This document shows, one piece after another, positions 1 to 8,122 of a DNA stretch of 64,000 nt. The notes under the pieces were generated by a model. It searched no databases. It was not told the origin of the DNA and saw only the letters and a program-made list of their open reading frames with translations. The stretch comes from Pseudomonas sp. KUIN-1 (GTDB taxonomy: Bacteria > Pseudomonadota > Gammaproteobacteria > Pseudomonadales > Pseudomonadaceae): NCBI RefSeq assembly GCF_009176725.1, contig NZ_AP020337.1:5964590-6028589 (forward strand). Direction: 5' to 3'. Each line of letters opens with the position of its first letter. Positions within the stretch are counted from its first letter, which is position 1. The position numbers and the translations under genes were made by a program.

Positions 1-605
1 GCGACTCTCACGCGCAGGCGCTGTCGCTCGGCTTGCGTACCTTGCTGACGCACAGCACGCCCTTCTATCAGGTCGCCTCAGCCAGTTGCCGCCCCGCTCT
101 GAGTGACCATCAAGGACGTACCTCTGCGACCAGCAGGGCCTGTGACTACTCCAACAGAACGGCCCTGCAGGGCATCGAAAAGCTGCGCCCGGATATCGTG
201 GTCATCGCGCAGAAGGATGGGCACGACAAGACTGACTGGACGCAGATCGCGACCCGGCTCAAGGGCTTGGGCGTGAAGCATATCGTGCTGATCGGCCCGG
301 TCCCGCAGTGGAACCCGTCGCTGCCCAGCGTCATCGCCAACCGCCATTGGGGGCTGAGCGAATCGCACATCCGCGATCCGGCTCTGGATCAAAGCATCAT
401 GCTGGTGGATCAGGCGGCCCGCAATTTGGCCGCATCGGCAGGCATCCAGTTCGTGTCGCTGATCGACAAACTGTGCATCGCCGATGCCTGCCTGGTACGC
501 CTGGAAGACAACCGCTCGCTGCTGCAGATCGACTCGGGGCACTTGAGCGCAGAAGGTTCGCTGTACGTGGTGCGCAACTATGTACTGCCGCAATTGGTGA
601 ATTAG
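1..605 (+). CDS. Acyltransferase, C-terminal SGNH domain (5' truncated by window edge)
   Basis: The reading frame is open from base 3 to the TAG at 603-605, so only the C-terminal 200 codons are present and the start lies outside the window. The first residues are DSHAQAL, the block I motif (GDSH) of the SGNH hydrolase-like domain that forms the C-terminus of OafA/YrhL-type membrane acyltransferases. The matching late block, DSGHLSAEGS, holds the second catalytic Asp/His pair about 20 residues before the end, and IGPVPQW is also typical of these domains. Such proteins O-acetylate LPS O-antigen or other envelope glycans; the acceptor here cannot be told. The missing N-terminal part should be a ten-helix acyltransferase-3 domain. 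The gene is convergent with the two-component operon to its right. Confidence 0.85.
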   Translation, partial: DSHAQALSLGLRTLLTHSTPFYQVASASCRPALSDHQGRTSATSRACDYSNRTALQGIEKLRPDIVVIAQKDGHDKTDWTQIATRLKGLGVKHIVLIGPVPQWNPSLPSVIANRHWGLSESHIRDPALDQSIMLVDQAARNLAASAGIQFVSLIDKLCIADACLVRLEDNRSLLQIDSGHLSAEGSLYVVRNYVLPQLVN

Positions 606-635
606 TCAGCCGCTGAGTACAAACGTCCTGTTTCT

Positions 636-654
636 GGAGGCTGTAGCGGCCTCC
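636..654. terminator. Possible terminator hairpin between convergent genes
   Basis: GGAGGC (636-641) pairs with GCCTCC (649-654) around a 7-base loop in the gap between the acyltransferase stop and the stop of the response regulator gene on the other strand. There is no clear T-run on either side, so this is a weak call based on position and pairing only. Confidence 0.3.
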
Positions 655-711
655 GGCCGGCATCAAAGGCGGACTTGTGTATAACGATGAGGGCTCGGCG
701 TGGGCCGGTGA

Positions 712-1350
712 TCAATGCAGCTCTTTGAGCCGCTCGGCAAACTTGACGAGGTCGGCCAGGGAATCGGCTTCCATCTTGCGCATCACCGAGCCACGGCGGA
801 CCTTGACGGTGATTTCGCTCACGTTCAGCCGGGCTGCAATCTGTTTGTTGAGCAGGCCGCTGACCACCAGCTCCATCACCTGCTGCTCACCGAGATTGAG
901 GCTGGCGTGGCGGCGCCGCAGTTCGGCTTCGACGGCGGCACTCTGGCGCCGGCTGCGATCCTGCGCCAAGCCCTGCTGAATGGCGTCGAGCAAGTCCTGA
1001 TCGCGAAAGGGCTTGGTCAGAAACTCCACCGCACCGGCCTTCATGGCTCGCACGGACATGGGGATGTCACCATGCCCGGTGATGAAAATGACCGGCAGGG
1101 AAATCCCCGACCTGGCCATATGTTCCTGGAAATCCAGGCCGCTCATGCCCGGCATGCGGATGTCCAGAATCAGACAGCCCGGCGCGTCAGGGCGCGGGGT
1201 GTCCAGGAACTCGCGGGTCGAGCCGAACAGCATGCTGCGCAATCCGACCGAGGCCAGCAGGTCCTCCAGCGAGGAGCGCACCGACAGGTCGTCATCGAGG
1301 ACGTAGATGATCGGCTCTTCGGTCGGTGATGCGGTGGCAGCTGTGCTCAT
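712..1350 (-). CDS. Two-component response regulator, FixJ/NarL type
   Basis: The 212-aa protein has a receiver domain (about residues 13-130) with the acidic pair DD at 19-20, the phosphoacceptor Asp63 in LILDIRMPG and the Lys of LTKPF. A LuxR-type helix-turn-helix follows (about 149-200). This is the FixJ/NodW/TodT architecture: phosphorylation by the partner kinase drives DNA binding. Its ATG overlaps the kinase stop codon as TGATG, so the two are translationally coupled. The recognition helix reads TVKVRRGSVMRKM, where the family usually has VHRGR. It is the last gene of an operon with an ABC transporter, which it probably regulates or serves; that link is an inference from gene order. 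Confidence 0.92.
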   Translation of the reverse strand: MSTAATASPTEEPIIYVLDDDLSVRSSLEDLLASVGLRSMLFGSTREFLDTPRPDAPGCLILDIRMPGMSGLDFQEHMARSGISLPVIFITGHGDIPMSVRAMKAGAVEFLTKPFRDQDLLDAIQQGLAQDRSRRQSAAVEAELRRRHASLNLGEQQVMELVVSGLLNKQIAARLNVSEITVKVRRGSVMRKMEADSLADLVKFAERLKELH

Positions 1351-2426
1351 CAGGTTTCCATCTTTCCAGTAGGCAGGGTGAAGTGAAACGTAGCACCGAT
1401 TGACGGGTTGGGCGTGACCCAGATGCGCCCGCCATGGGCCTCGATGATCGAACGGCTGATCGCCAGGCCAATCCCCATCCCTTCCTCCTTGGTGGTGTAG
1501 AACGCGTCGAACAACTGGTGGATGTTTTCCGGCAGCACGCCGATCCCATTGTCGCTCACCGCAAATCCGATATCGCCGCCGTCTTGCAAGCCCACCCGAA
1601 CCTCCAGTTGCGCCTGATCTGCCTTGAGCTTTTTCATCGCATCCACACCATTGAGCATCAGGTTCAGCAACACTTGCTGGATCTGCACCCGATCAGCCAG
1701 CAGCGGCGGCAGGCCCTCCGGCACGTCGACCAGCAGTGCGACGCCCTGCCCTTCTATCTCGCTGTGTGCCAACGCGACGATCTCGGCGACGGTATCGGCC
1801 ACGCTGATCCACTCCTTGTGAGTGGACGAACGCTTCGCCAGGGCGCGCACTCGCACGATGATGTCCCCGGCGCGGTTCGCGTCACTGATCATGCGCTCGA
1901 CCGCCTGGCGGGCCTTGTCCAGGTTGACCGGCTCGGTGGCCAGCCAGCGCTGACAGGCATTGCCACTGGTGACAATGGCCGACAGCGGCTGATTGACCTC
2001 ATGAGCAATGGACGCCGTCAGTTCACCCAGTTGATTGACCCGTGCGATCCGCGCCAGCTGCGAGCGCGCTTCGTGTACCGAACGGATGGCCAGCGCCATG
2101 CGCAGCGCCAGCCAGGTGGTCATGGCGATGGCCGCCAGGCTGATGATGCAATTGATCAGCCCGGACGCCTCACTGCCTCTGGAGGTCGTCATCTCGTAAC
2201 TGATCACGGTCAGCACCATGCACAGCAACGCCATCGCGATAACGCCTGTGGCCGGCAGGAACCTGACCGCCAGCAGCACCACCACAATCTGAAATACGCC
2301 CACGGCGATTTCCAGGTCGGTCAAGGTGTCGGCAACCGCAATGACCAGCGCCAGCATCAGCAACGCGATCAGCCGCACTGCCATAGCGGCCTTGCCGTAG
2401 GATTCAGGTTCACGCATGCGCATCAT
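1350..2426 (-). CDS. Membrane sensor histidine kinase
   Basis: The 358-aa protein begins with about 110 residues of closely packed hydrophobic helices (four or five membrane segments, with almost no periplasmic loop). A HisKA dimerisation/phosphoacceptor helix follows, with His142 in ASIAHEVNQPL, and then an HATPase_c domain with the N box (LLNLMLNGVDAM), G1 box (DNGIGV) and G2 box (GMGIGLAISRSI). There is no PAS or HAMP domain, so the signal is probably sensed in the membrane or through another protein. The NQPL variant of the H box is typical of the FixL/NodV-like kinases that pair with FixJ-type regulators, which matches the downstream gene. The start chosen is the first ATG of ATGATG; the second is equally possible. 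Confidence 0.92.
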   Translation of the reverse strand: MMRMREPESYGKAAMAVRLIALLMLALVIAVADTLTDLEIAVGVFQIVVVLLAVRFLPATGVIAMALLCMVLTVISYEMTTSRGSEASGLINCIISLAAIAMTTWLALRMALAIRSVHEARSQLARIARVNQLGELTASIAHEVNQPLSAIVTSGNACQRWLATEPVNLDKARQAVERMISDANRAGDIIVRVRALAKRSSTHKEWISVADTVAEIVALAHSEIEGQGVALLVDVPEGLPPLLADRVQIQQVLLNLMLNGVDAMKKLKADQAQLEVRVGLQDGGDIGFAVSDNGIGVLPENIHQLFDAFYTTKEEGMGIGLAISRSIIEAHGGRIWVTPNPSIGATFHFTLPTGKMET

Positions 2427-2468
2427 CCCGCTGGTTGCAAAAGGCCCGTTGAGTATGTCCTACAAACC

Positions 2469-3770
2469 TCAGGACGGGTTGTCCAGGCTGAACTGATCGG
2501 CCAGTTCGTCATAGGCAAACAACTCCGCGTAGCGCCCCCATTGAATCACTGCATTGAGGGTCTGCATGGCGTCGCTTTCGGACATGAAGTCTTCGAGTTG
2601 ATCACGAAAGCGCCGTGCCGGTGCCGTGTGCGTGGGACGATCATCCAGCACTCGACGGATATGCGCCACCAGCGGCACGAAGCTCAGCAGGTGCTGGGCG
2701 AACAGTTGCTTGCGCTCGTCGACATCCGCCAGCGCATAGCGATTGGCGGCAGGCAGCAGGCGAATGTCGCCGCCCTTCAGTTCAGCGAAGCGCAATAGTT
2801 GCAGCACCTCGGCAATCGGGAACAGCTCGTCGGCGTTGTAGTGCAGCGCCGCGGCCAGCTCCGGCAGATCGGCTTTCAGGCTATAGGGCGGCGCGTGAAT
2901 CGCCTCGATCAGCCCGGCCAGTGCGTTGGTGGAAACCTGTGGCAACACCATCCCCAGCCCGGTGCCCGGAAACACGCCCTGACGGATTTCGCCGGCGTCG
3001 TTGTCCTGGGTCATCAGCACGTAGATTTCTTCCACCAGCGCCCGAAAGATCGGGTCCTGGCGGTTACGTGGCTGGGGCAGATCGACCTTGATCTCGCTGA
3101 TCACCCGCCCAGGATTGGAGGAGAACAGCAGGATGCGGTCGCACATCAGCACGGCTTCGGCGATGTTGTGCGTCACCATCAGGATCGACTTGATGGGCAT
3201 GCGCCCTTCGCTCCACATGTCCAGCAAGTCAGTGCGCAGGGTTTCGGCGGTGAGCACGTCGAGCGCGGAAAACGGTTCGTCCATCAACAGCACGTCAGGA
3301 TCGATGACCAGCGCGCGCGCCATGCCCACCCGCTGGCGCATCCCCCCGGAAAGCTCCTTGGGGTAGGCGCTCTCGAAACCGTCCAGGCCGATCAGATCAA
3401 TCGCCGCCAGTGCGCGCTTGCGGCGGACCGCGGCGGGCACACGTTGCGCTTCGAGGCCGACTTCGACGTTTTCCAGCACGGTCAGCCAGGGAAACAGCGC
3501 AAAGCTTTGGAACACCATGCCCACCGACATCGCCCGCCCTTGCGCACGGCGCGGGAAATTCACCTCACCTTCGGTGGGCACCACCAGCCCGGCGATGGAG
3601 CGCAACAGGGTCGACTTGCCCGAACCGGACCGGCCCAGCAGGCCCACTATTTCGTTCTCGTTGAGCGTCAGGGTCACGTCATCCAGCACCAGGCGCTCTT
3701 TGCTGCCTTTGCCGTACACATGTCGGACCTTTTGAACATCTACCAGGCAACGCGTTTCGACAGCCATCAT
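2469..3770 (-). CDS. ABC transporter ATPase with C-terminal AAA-associated domain (nitrate/taurine type)
   Basis: The 433-aa protein has a full ABC ATPase domain in the first 245 residues: Walker A GRSGSGKS (46-53), signature LSGGMRQRVGMARA, Walker B VLLMDEPFSALD and the switch His in MVTHN. A further 180 residues match the AAA-associated C-terminal domain found in some NitT/TauT-family importers, where it probably regulates the ATPase. It sits 25 bp after the fused permease gene and 42 bp before the kinase gene, which suggests one operon. The substrate is unknown: NitT/TauT relatives import sulfonates, nitrate, cyanate or aromatic precursors, and no solute-binding protein is encoded here. 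Confidence 0.9.
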   Translation of the reverse strand: MMAVETRCLVDVQKVRHVYGKGSKERLVLDDVTLTLNENEIVGLLGRSGSGKSTLLRSIAGLVVPTEGEVNFPRRAQGRAMSVGMVFQSFALFPWLTVLENVEVGLEAQRVPAAVRRKRALAAIDLIGLDGFESAYPKELSGGMRQRVGMARALVIDPDVLLMDEPFSALDVLTAETLRTDLLDMWSEGRMPIKSILMVTHNIAEAVLMCDRILLFSSNPGRVISEIKVDLPQPRNRQDPIFRALVEEIYVLMTQDNDAGEIRQGVFPGTGLGMVLPQVSTNALAGLIEAIHAPPYSLKADLPELAAALHYNADELFPIAEVLQLLRFAELKGGDIRLLPAANRYALADVDERKQLFAQHLLSFVPLVAHIRRVLDDRPTHTAPARRFRDQLEDFMSESDAMQTLNAVIQWGRYAELFAYDELADQFSLDNPS

Positions 3771-3795
3771 GATGGCGCCCTCCCCTTACACAAGA

Positions 3796-5550
3796 TCAGA
3801 CAAGACTCAGACGTCGCTCGGCAAACCCGTACAGCGGGCGCCACAGCAACCGGTTGAACGCAATCACGAAGACCGACATGACCACGATGCCCAGCGCGAC
3901 GCGTGGAAAGTCGCCCGCCTGGGTCGCATTGGCGATGTATGACCCCAGGCCTGCCGCTTCCAGATGCTGATCGCCCCAAGACACCGCTTCGGCGACGATA
4001 CTGGCGTTCCACGAACCACCCGACGCGGTCAGCGCCCCGGTGATGTAGTAGGGAAACACGCCGGGCAGCGCGACACGCCGCCACCATTGCCAGCCACGCA
4101 TGTTGAACATGGTCGCCGCTTCGCGCAGGTCAGTCGGCAAGGCACTGGCCCCGGCGATCACGTTGAACAGGATGTACCACTGGGTGCCGAGCACCATCAG
4201 CGGCGACAGCCAGATGTCCGGGTTCAGGTGCAGGCCGACAATTGCGATCACCGCAAAAGGGAACAGAACGTTGGCCGGGAACGCCGCCATGAACTGCGCG
4301 ATTGGCTGCAAGCGTTCAGCCCAGACCGGACGCAGGCCGATCCAGATACCGACAGGCACCCAGATCAGGCTGGCGACGACGATCAATACGATCACGCGCA
4401 CCATCGTCGCCAGGCCCAGACCAAAGGCAGTAACCATATCGCTGGCGCCCAGTGACGCCTCGATGAACCTGAACAGGTACACGCTGCCGGCCAGGCAGGC
4501 GGCCATGACCAGACCCAGCCACGCGTAGTCGAGCACGCGGGCGACGCCTGGGGTGAGCTTCACTTTCCACAGCCGGGAGATCACGCGCCCGTCGATCAGC
4601 ATCAGGCATTTCCACGGTGCAGCCAGGACCGAGCTCAGCATCGGTGCGACACGGGAGCGGCCCAGCACGCTGTACATCCACGAGCGCGGACGCTTCGACG
4701 ATGCGGTTTGCTCGAAGCGGAATTTGTCCGCCCAGGCGACGATCGGCCTGAACAGCAATTGGTCATAGGCCAGAATCACCAGCGCCATTGCGCCCACTGC
4801 CCAGGCAATCGCAGCCAGGTTTTTCTGCTCGATGGCCAGCGCCAGCCAGGAACCGATGCCCGGCAGATTGACCGTGGTATCGCCGACCGAAATGGCCTCG
4901 CAGGCGACCACGAAAAACCAGCCGCCGGACATCGACATCATCATGTTCCACACCAGCCCCGGTATGGCGAACGGCAGTTCCAGGCGTGTAAAGCGCAGTA
5001 CTGCAGACAGCCCGAACTGACGGCTGACTTCATTCAGGTCACTGGGCACAGTACGCAGTGACTGATAGAAACTGAAGGCGAGATTCCAGGCCTGGCTGGT
5101 GAAGATGGCAAAGATCGCTGCGCATTCAACGCCCATCTGCCGACCGGGAAACAGGCCCATGAAGAAGGTCACGGTGAACGTCAGAAAACCCAGCACCGGT
5201 ACCGACTGAAGAATATCCAGCGCCGGGATGATCACCTGCTCGGCCTTGCGACTTTTGGCTGCCAGCGTGGCGACGACAAAGGTAAAGATCAACGAAGCGG
5301 CCAGCGCGATGAACATACGCATTGTAGTGCGCAATGCATATTCGGGCAGGCGCGCCGGATCGAGGCTCATGGGGCTTGAATTAAGCACCGCCAACGGCTG
5401 CATCATCTGGCCAAGGCCATAGATGAACAGGCCAATGAACAGAGTCAGGATGGCCAGGCAAATACCATCGGCCCAATAAGGCGTGCGTGCACCGGGTTTG
5501 ACGAAACGGGGCGTCCGCAGGCTTTTACCGAATTCAAATATCGAATGCAT
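3796..5550 (-). CDS. ABC transporter permease, two fused permease domains
   Basis: The 584-aa protein carries two successive binding-protein-dependent permease domains (roughly residues 70-270 and 370-575). Each has the EAA-type loop region: EVSRQFGLS in the first half, and DLREAATMF followed by LPGVFPYYITGA in the second. It is therefore a natural fusion of the two membrane subunits that are usually separate. With the ATPase downstream it would form the inner-membrane core of a NitT/TauT-like importer. The gene is the first of its operon; the start at 5550 is the first ATG of the frame and fits the family. No substrate-binding protein is next to it, so the binding partner is either encoded elsewhere or absent. 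Confidence 0.88.
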   Translation of the reverse strand: MHSIFEFGKSLRTPRFVKPGARTPYWADGICLAILTLFIGLFIYGLGQMMQPLAVLNSSPMSLDPARLPEYALRTTMRMFIALAASLIFTFVVATLAAKSRKAEQVIIPALDILQSVPVLGFLTFTVTFFMGLFPGRQMGVECAAIFAIFTSQAWNLAFSFYQSLRTVPSDLNEVSRQFGLSAVLRFTRLELPFAIPGLVWNMMMSMSGGWFFVVACEAISVGDTTVNLPGIGSWLALAIEQKNLAAIAWAVGAMALVILAYDQLLFRPIVAWADKFRFEQTASSKRPRSWMYSVLGRSRVAPMLSSVLAAPWKCLMLIDGRVISRLWKVKLTPGVARVLDYAWLGLVMAACLAGSVYLFRFIEASLGASDMVTAFGLGLATMVRVIVLIVVASLIWVPVGIWIGLRPVWAERLQPIAQFMAAFPANVLFPFAVIAIVGLHLNPDIWLSPLMVLGTQWYILFNVIAGASALPTDLREAATMFNMRGWQWWRRVALPGVFPYYITGALTASGGSWNASIVAEAVSWGDQHLEAAGLGSYIANATQAGDFPRVALGIVVMSVFVIAFNRLLWRPLYGFAERRLSLV

Positions 5551-5838
5551 TGCTCACCTCGAGCCGGCCGCGCAGGCGCAGACCCACCCGCTTTAATAAG
5601 CAAACAGGCAGTCAGCGATAACAGATAAAGGCCGTGAGTTAATAGTTGCCGTACAGTGAGGTAAAGCTTATAGCGTTTCGATCAACAGTAGAAACCTGCA
5701 TAAGTAGCTCATGTTTATCTGTCAGTATCAGTGATATATACCAACGTATAGTTATATAACGGTGGCTCTGTTGTTCAGGCCAGTTAAGCGTTGTACAAAA
5801 GAACATTATCGTGCCCATGCTGTAGCGTGAGGAACGAT
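5551..5838. other. AT-rich upstream region of the ABC/two-component operon
   Basis: About 290 bases between the permease start and the REP-like block. The stretch 5630-5770 is clearly richer in A and T than its surroundings and holds several short inverted repeats (for example around 5741-5765). It probably carries the operon promoter and regulator sites, but no consensus is convincing. No coding potential was seen. Confidence 0.4.
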
Positions 5839-5995
5839 AATCTCGACTATCGTGCGACGCTCCGCGTCGCATGCCGTTCCGGACGCTCTGCGTCCTCACC
5901 TGAGAAAGCGGTGCGGCCTGGAGCTGTGACGCGGAGCGTCACGAACTGCGTTCCCACGCGGGAGCGTGCGGCACGACAGATGTCCGGCTGCTCCG
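5839..5995. repeat. REP-like palindromic repeat cluster
   Basis: A GC-rich block built of short palindromes: GCGACGCTCCGCGTCGC (5852-5868), GACGCTCTGCGTC, and TGACGCGGAGCGTCA. The sequence GTGACGCGGAGCGTCACGAAC and the following TTCCCACGC-GAGCGTG segment match the tandem units at 45.66-45.91 kb. This is the style of the intergenic REP/REPIN elements that are scattered through P. syringae genomes. It lies just past the 3' end of the chemotaxis gene. Confidence 0.8.
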
Positions 5996-6018
5996 CGTGG
6001 GCACGAACGTCAGGTGGA

Positions 6019-7941
6019 TCACACCCGGAAGTGGCTGACCATCATCTGCAGCTGGCCACCGAGGCGTGCCAGCTCGACGCTGGAGGCTGCGGTTTCTTCG
6101 CTGGCTTCGGCGGTCTGTTCGGATACATCGCGAACGTTGACGATGCTGCGGCTGATTTCGTCGGCCACCGAGCTTTGCTGTTCGGCAGCGGCAGCGATCT
6201 GCTGGTTCATCGCCTGAATGCTCGAGACGGTCCGGGTGATGCTTTCCAGCGACGTACCGGCCCTGCGCGTCAGCTCGACACTGCTGTCTGTCAGGGTGCG
6301 GCTGCCAAGCATGATGCCCGACACCTGACGCGTGCCGTTCTGCAATGCAGCCACCAGCCCTTCGATTTCTTCGGTGGACTGCTGGGTACGCTGCGCCAGG
6401 CCGCGAACTTCGTCGGCGACCACGGCAAAACCCCGGCCGGCTTCCCCGGCACGTGCTGCTTCGATAGCAGCATTGAGGGCCAGCAGGTTGGTCTGCTCGG
6501 CGACCGCCTTGATCACATCCATGACCTTGCCGATCTTGTCACTGTCCTGCTCCAGCACGTTCATTGCGTCAGATGAGCGAACCACTTCGGCGGCCAGTCG
6601 CTCGATCTGCTGGATGGCTTCGCCGACGACCTTATCGCCGTCGCGCGCCTGCTGGTCGGCATCGGAAGCCGCCACGGAAGCCTGCTCGGCATTGCGCGCC
6701 ACTTCGTGCACCGTCGCCGACATTTCATGCATGGCGGTGGCCACCTGGTCGGTCTCGACCTTCTGACTGTTGACCCCTGCACTGGTCTGCTCGGTAACTG
6801 CCGACAGCTCTTCAGCCGCGCTGGCAATCTGTGTGACGCCATCGCGTATACCGGAGATAAGTTCGCGCAGGGTTGTCCCCATGCGCTGGATGCCTTGCTG
6901 CAAGACGCCCAGCTCATCGCGTCGGGTGACCGCTTCGGTATGCGTCAGGTCGCCGGACGCAATACTCTCGACGATGGCCAGCGTATCGCGCAATGGCCGG
7001 GTGATCTGACGCGTGATGATCACCGCGGCAAGTATGCCCAGAAGCATGACCAACACCACACAACCTATCTGCAGGCTGCGCGCGTGAGCGGTGTCTTCCT
7101 TGCCCATCTGCATCTGCAGGCCGTACAACTCGTCGCCCAGCTTGACGATGGTCGCACCCTGGGTGGTCAGATCCTTGCGCACGCTCGCTGCTGTCTGAGT
7201 GGTTGCCTTGAAGGCATCGACCGAGCTGCGGTAATTGCGTAAAGCGCTTTCAAACTGTGCGATCTGTTCGCGGTTGGCAGGACCAAAAGCGGCCTTGAAC
7301 CTGTCCAGATGACTGATCGCGCTATCCAGTTGCTGGAAGGCTGCTGTCTCGGTCTTGTCATTCGGATTGCCGGTATAGCCACGCACTTCATAACGCACCA
7401 GAACCAGGTCTTGCCGGGCGCTGTTCGCCAACTGGGCCAGATCGAAGCGTGCCGGGTCAGCAGGATCTATCTGCAGGACGGCATTGTTCAACGACTCGAC
7501 GGCCTGCATGGCCGCTGTACCATTGGCGGTCATCTCGTTGCGCACTTTGGCACCGGCCTGGTACACGGCGCGCATGCTGTTCAGGGATGCTTCATAGTCG
7601 CGGGTGACATCGGCCAGTTCGCGCAGCGGCTTGAGATTGACCGGGTTGTTGAAGCTGATGAGCAGTGATTGCTGCTGTGCCTTGAACACATCCAGCTTGC
7701 TTTGCATATTCTGTGCTGCGGTTTCATCGCCGTCAGTCAGCATGTATTGCAGACGCGCGACTCGCAGATTGGTCAGGTTGTCACTCAGCCTGGTGATATC
7801 GCCGATGCGGTCGGTGCGATAGATGAGCTTGTCGAGGCTGGTCCAGCCAACAAGGGCGAGGACAGCCGTGAAGAAAAGAACGGTCCCAAAGCCCAATGCC
7901 AACTTCATGTTGACGCTGATATTCGCAAATCTGCTGTTCAT
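6019..7941 (-). CDS. Methyl-accepting chemotaxis protein, HBM-type sensor
   Basis: This is a 640-aa transducer: a first membrane helix (about residues 10-32), a long all-helical periplasmic domain of about 250 residues, a second helix (about 285-305), HAMP, then a cytoplasmic signalling domain with the conserved hairpin tip VAEQTNLLALNAAIEAARAG. The long helical sensor resembles the helical bimodular (HBM) domain of McpS-like receptors, which bind organic acids; that ligand class is an inference. I chose the ATG at 7941 (protein MNSRFANISV) because AGGAG precedes it at good spacing and the membrane helix then sits at the N-terminus. An upstream in-frame start would add 22 unlikely residues. 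Confidence 0.92.
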   Translation of the reverse strand: MNSRFANISVNMKLALGFGTVLFFTAVLALVGWTSLDKLIYRTDRIGDITRLSDNLTNLRVARLQYMLTDGDETAAQNMQSKLDVFKAQQQSLLISFNNPVNLKPLRELADVTRDYEASLNSMRAVYQAGAKVRNEMTANGTAAMQAVESLNNAVLQIDPADPARFDLAQLANSARQDLVLVRYEVRGYTGNPNDKTETAAFQQLDSAISHLDRFKAAFGPANREQIAQFESALRNYRSSVDAFKATTQTAASVRKDLTTQGATIVKLGDELYGLQMQMGKEDTAHARSLQIGCVVLVMLLGILAAVIITRQITRPLRDTLAIVESIASGDLTHTEAVTRRDELGVLQQGIQRMGTTLRELISGIRDGVTQIASAAEELSAVTEQTSAGVNSQKVETDQVATAMHEMSATVHEVARNAEQASVAASDADQQARDGDKVVGEAIQQIERLAAEVVRSSDAMNVLEQDSDKIGKVMDVIKAVAEQTNLLALNAAIEAARAGEAGRGFAVVADEVRGLAQRTQQSTEEIEGLVAALQNGTRQVSGIMLGSRTLTDSSVELTRRAGTSLESITRTVSSIQAMNQQIAAAAEQQSSVADEISRSIVNVRDVSEQTAEASEETAASSVELARLGGQLQMMVSHFRV

Positions 7942-8093
7942 AAAATCTCCTGAAGATGCTTTTTTGTGCGCAACGAAAGAGCTGAGATTTGTTTTTATGG
8001 ACAGCAAACCCGCGCGCCAGAGCTATCGGCCGCAGAAGAGCAAAACTTGATCGGAAAAAGGCAATCCGCGCGAGCGCGCCGATTCGGGAGGGA

Positions 8094-8119
8094 AATCGGG
8101 GGCTGAACAGCCCCCGATT
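8094..8119 (-). terminator. Terminator downstream of the second chemotaxis gene
   Basis: AATCGGGGGCTG (8094-8105) pairs perfectly with CAGCCCCCGATT (8108-8119), immediately after the stop codon at 8123 on the minus strand. On that strand it is followed by TTTCCC. It is a strong, GC-rich stem in the expected position. Confidence 0.75.
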
Positions 8120-8122
8120 CAA

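Noticed and set aside
1434..2798. 454-aa plus-strand ORF
   Set aside because: Shadow of the histidine kinase and ATPase genes; composition is biased to His, Gln and Arg.
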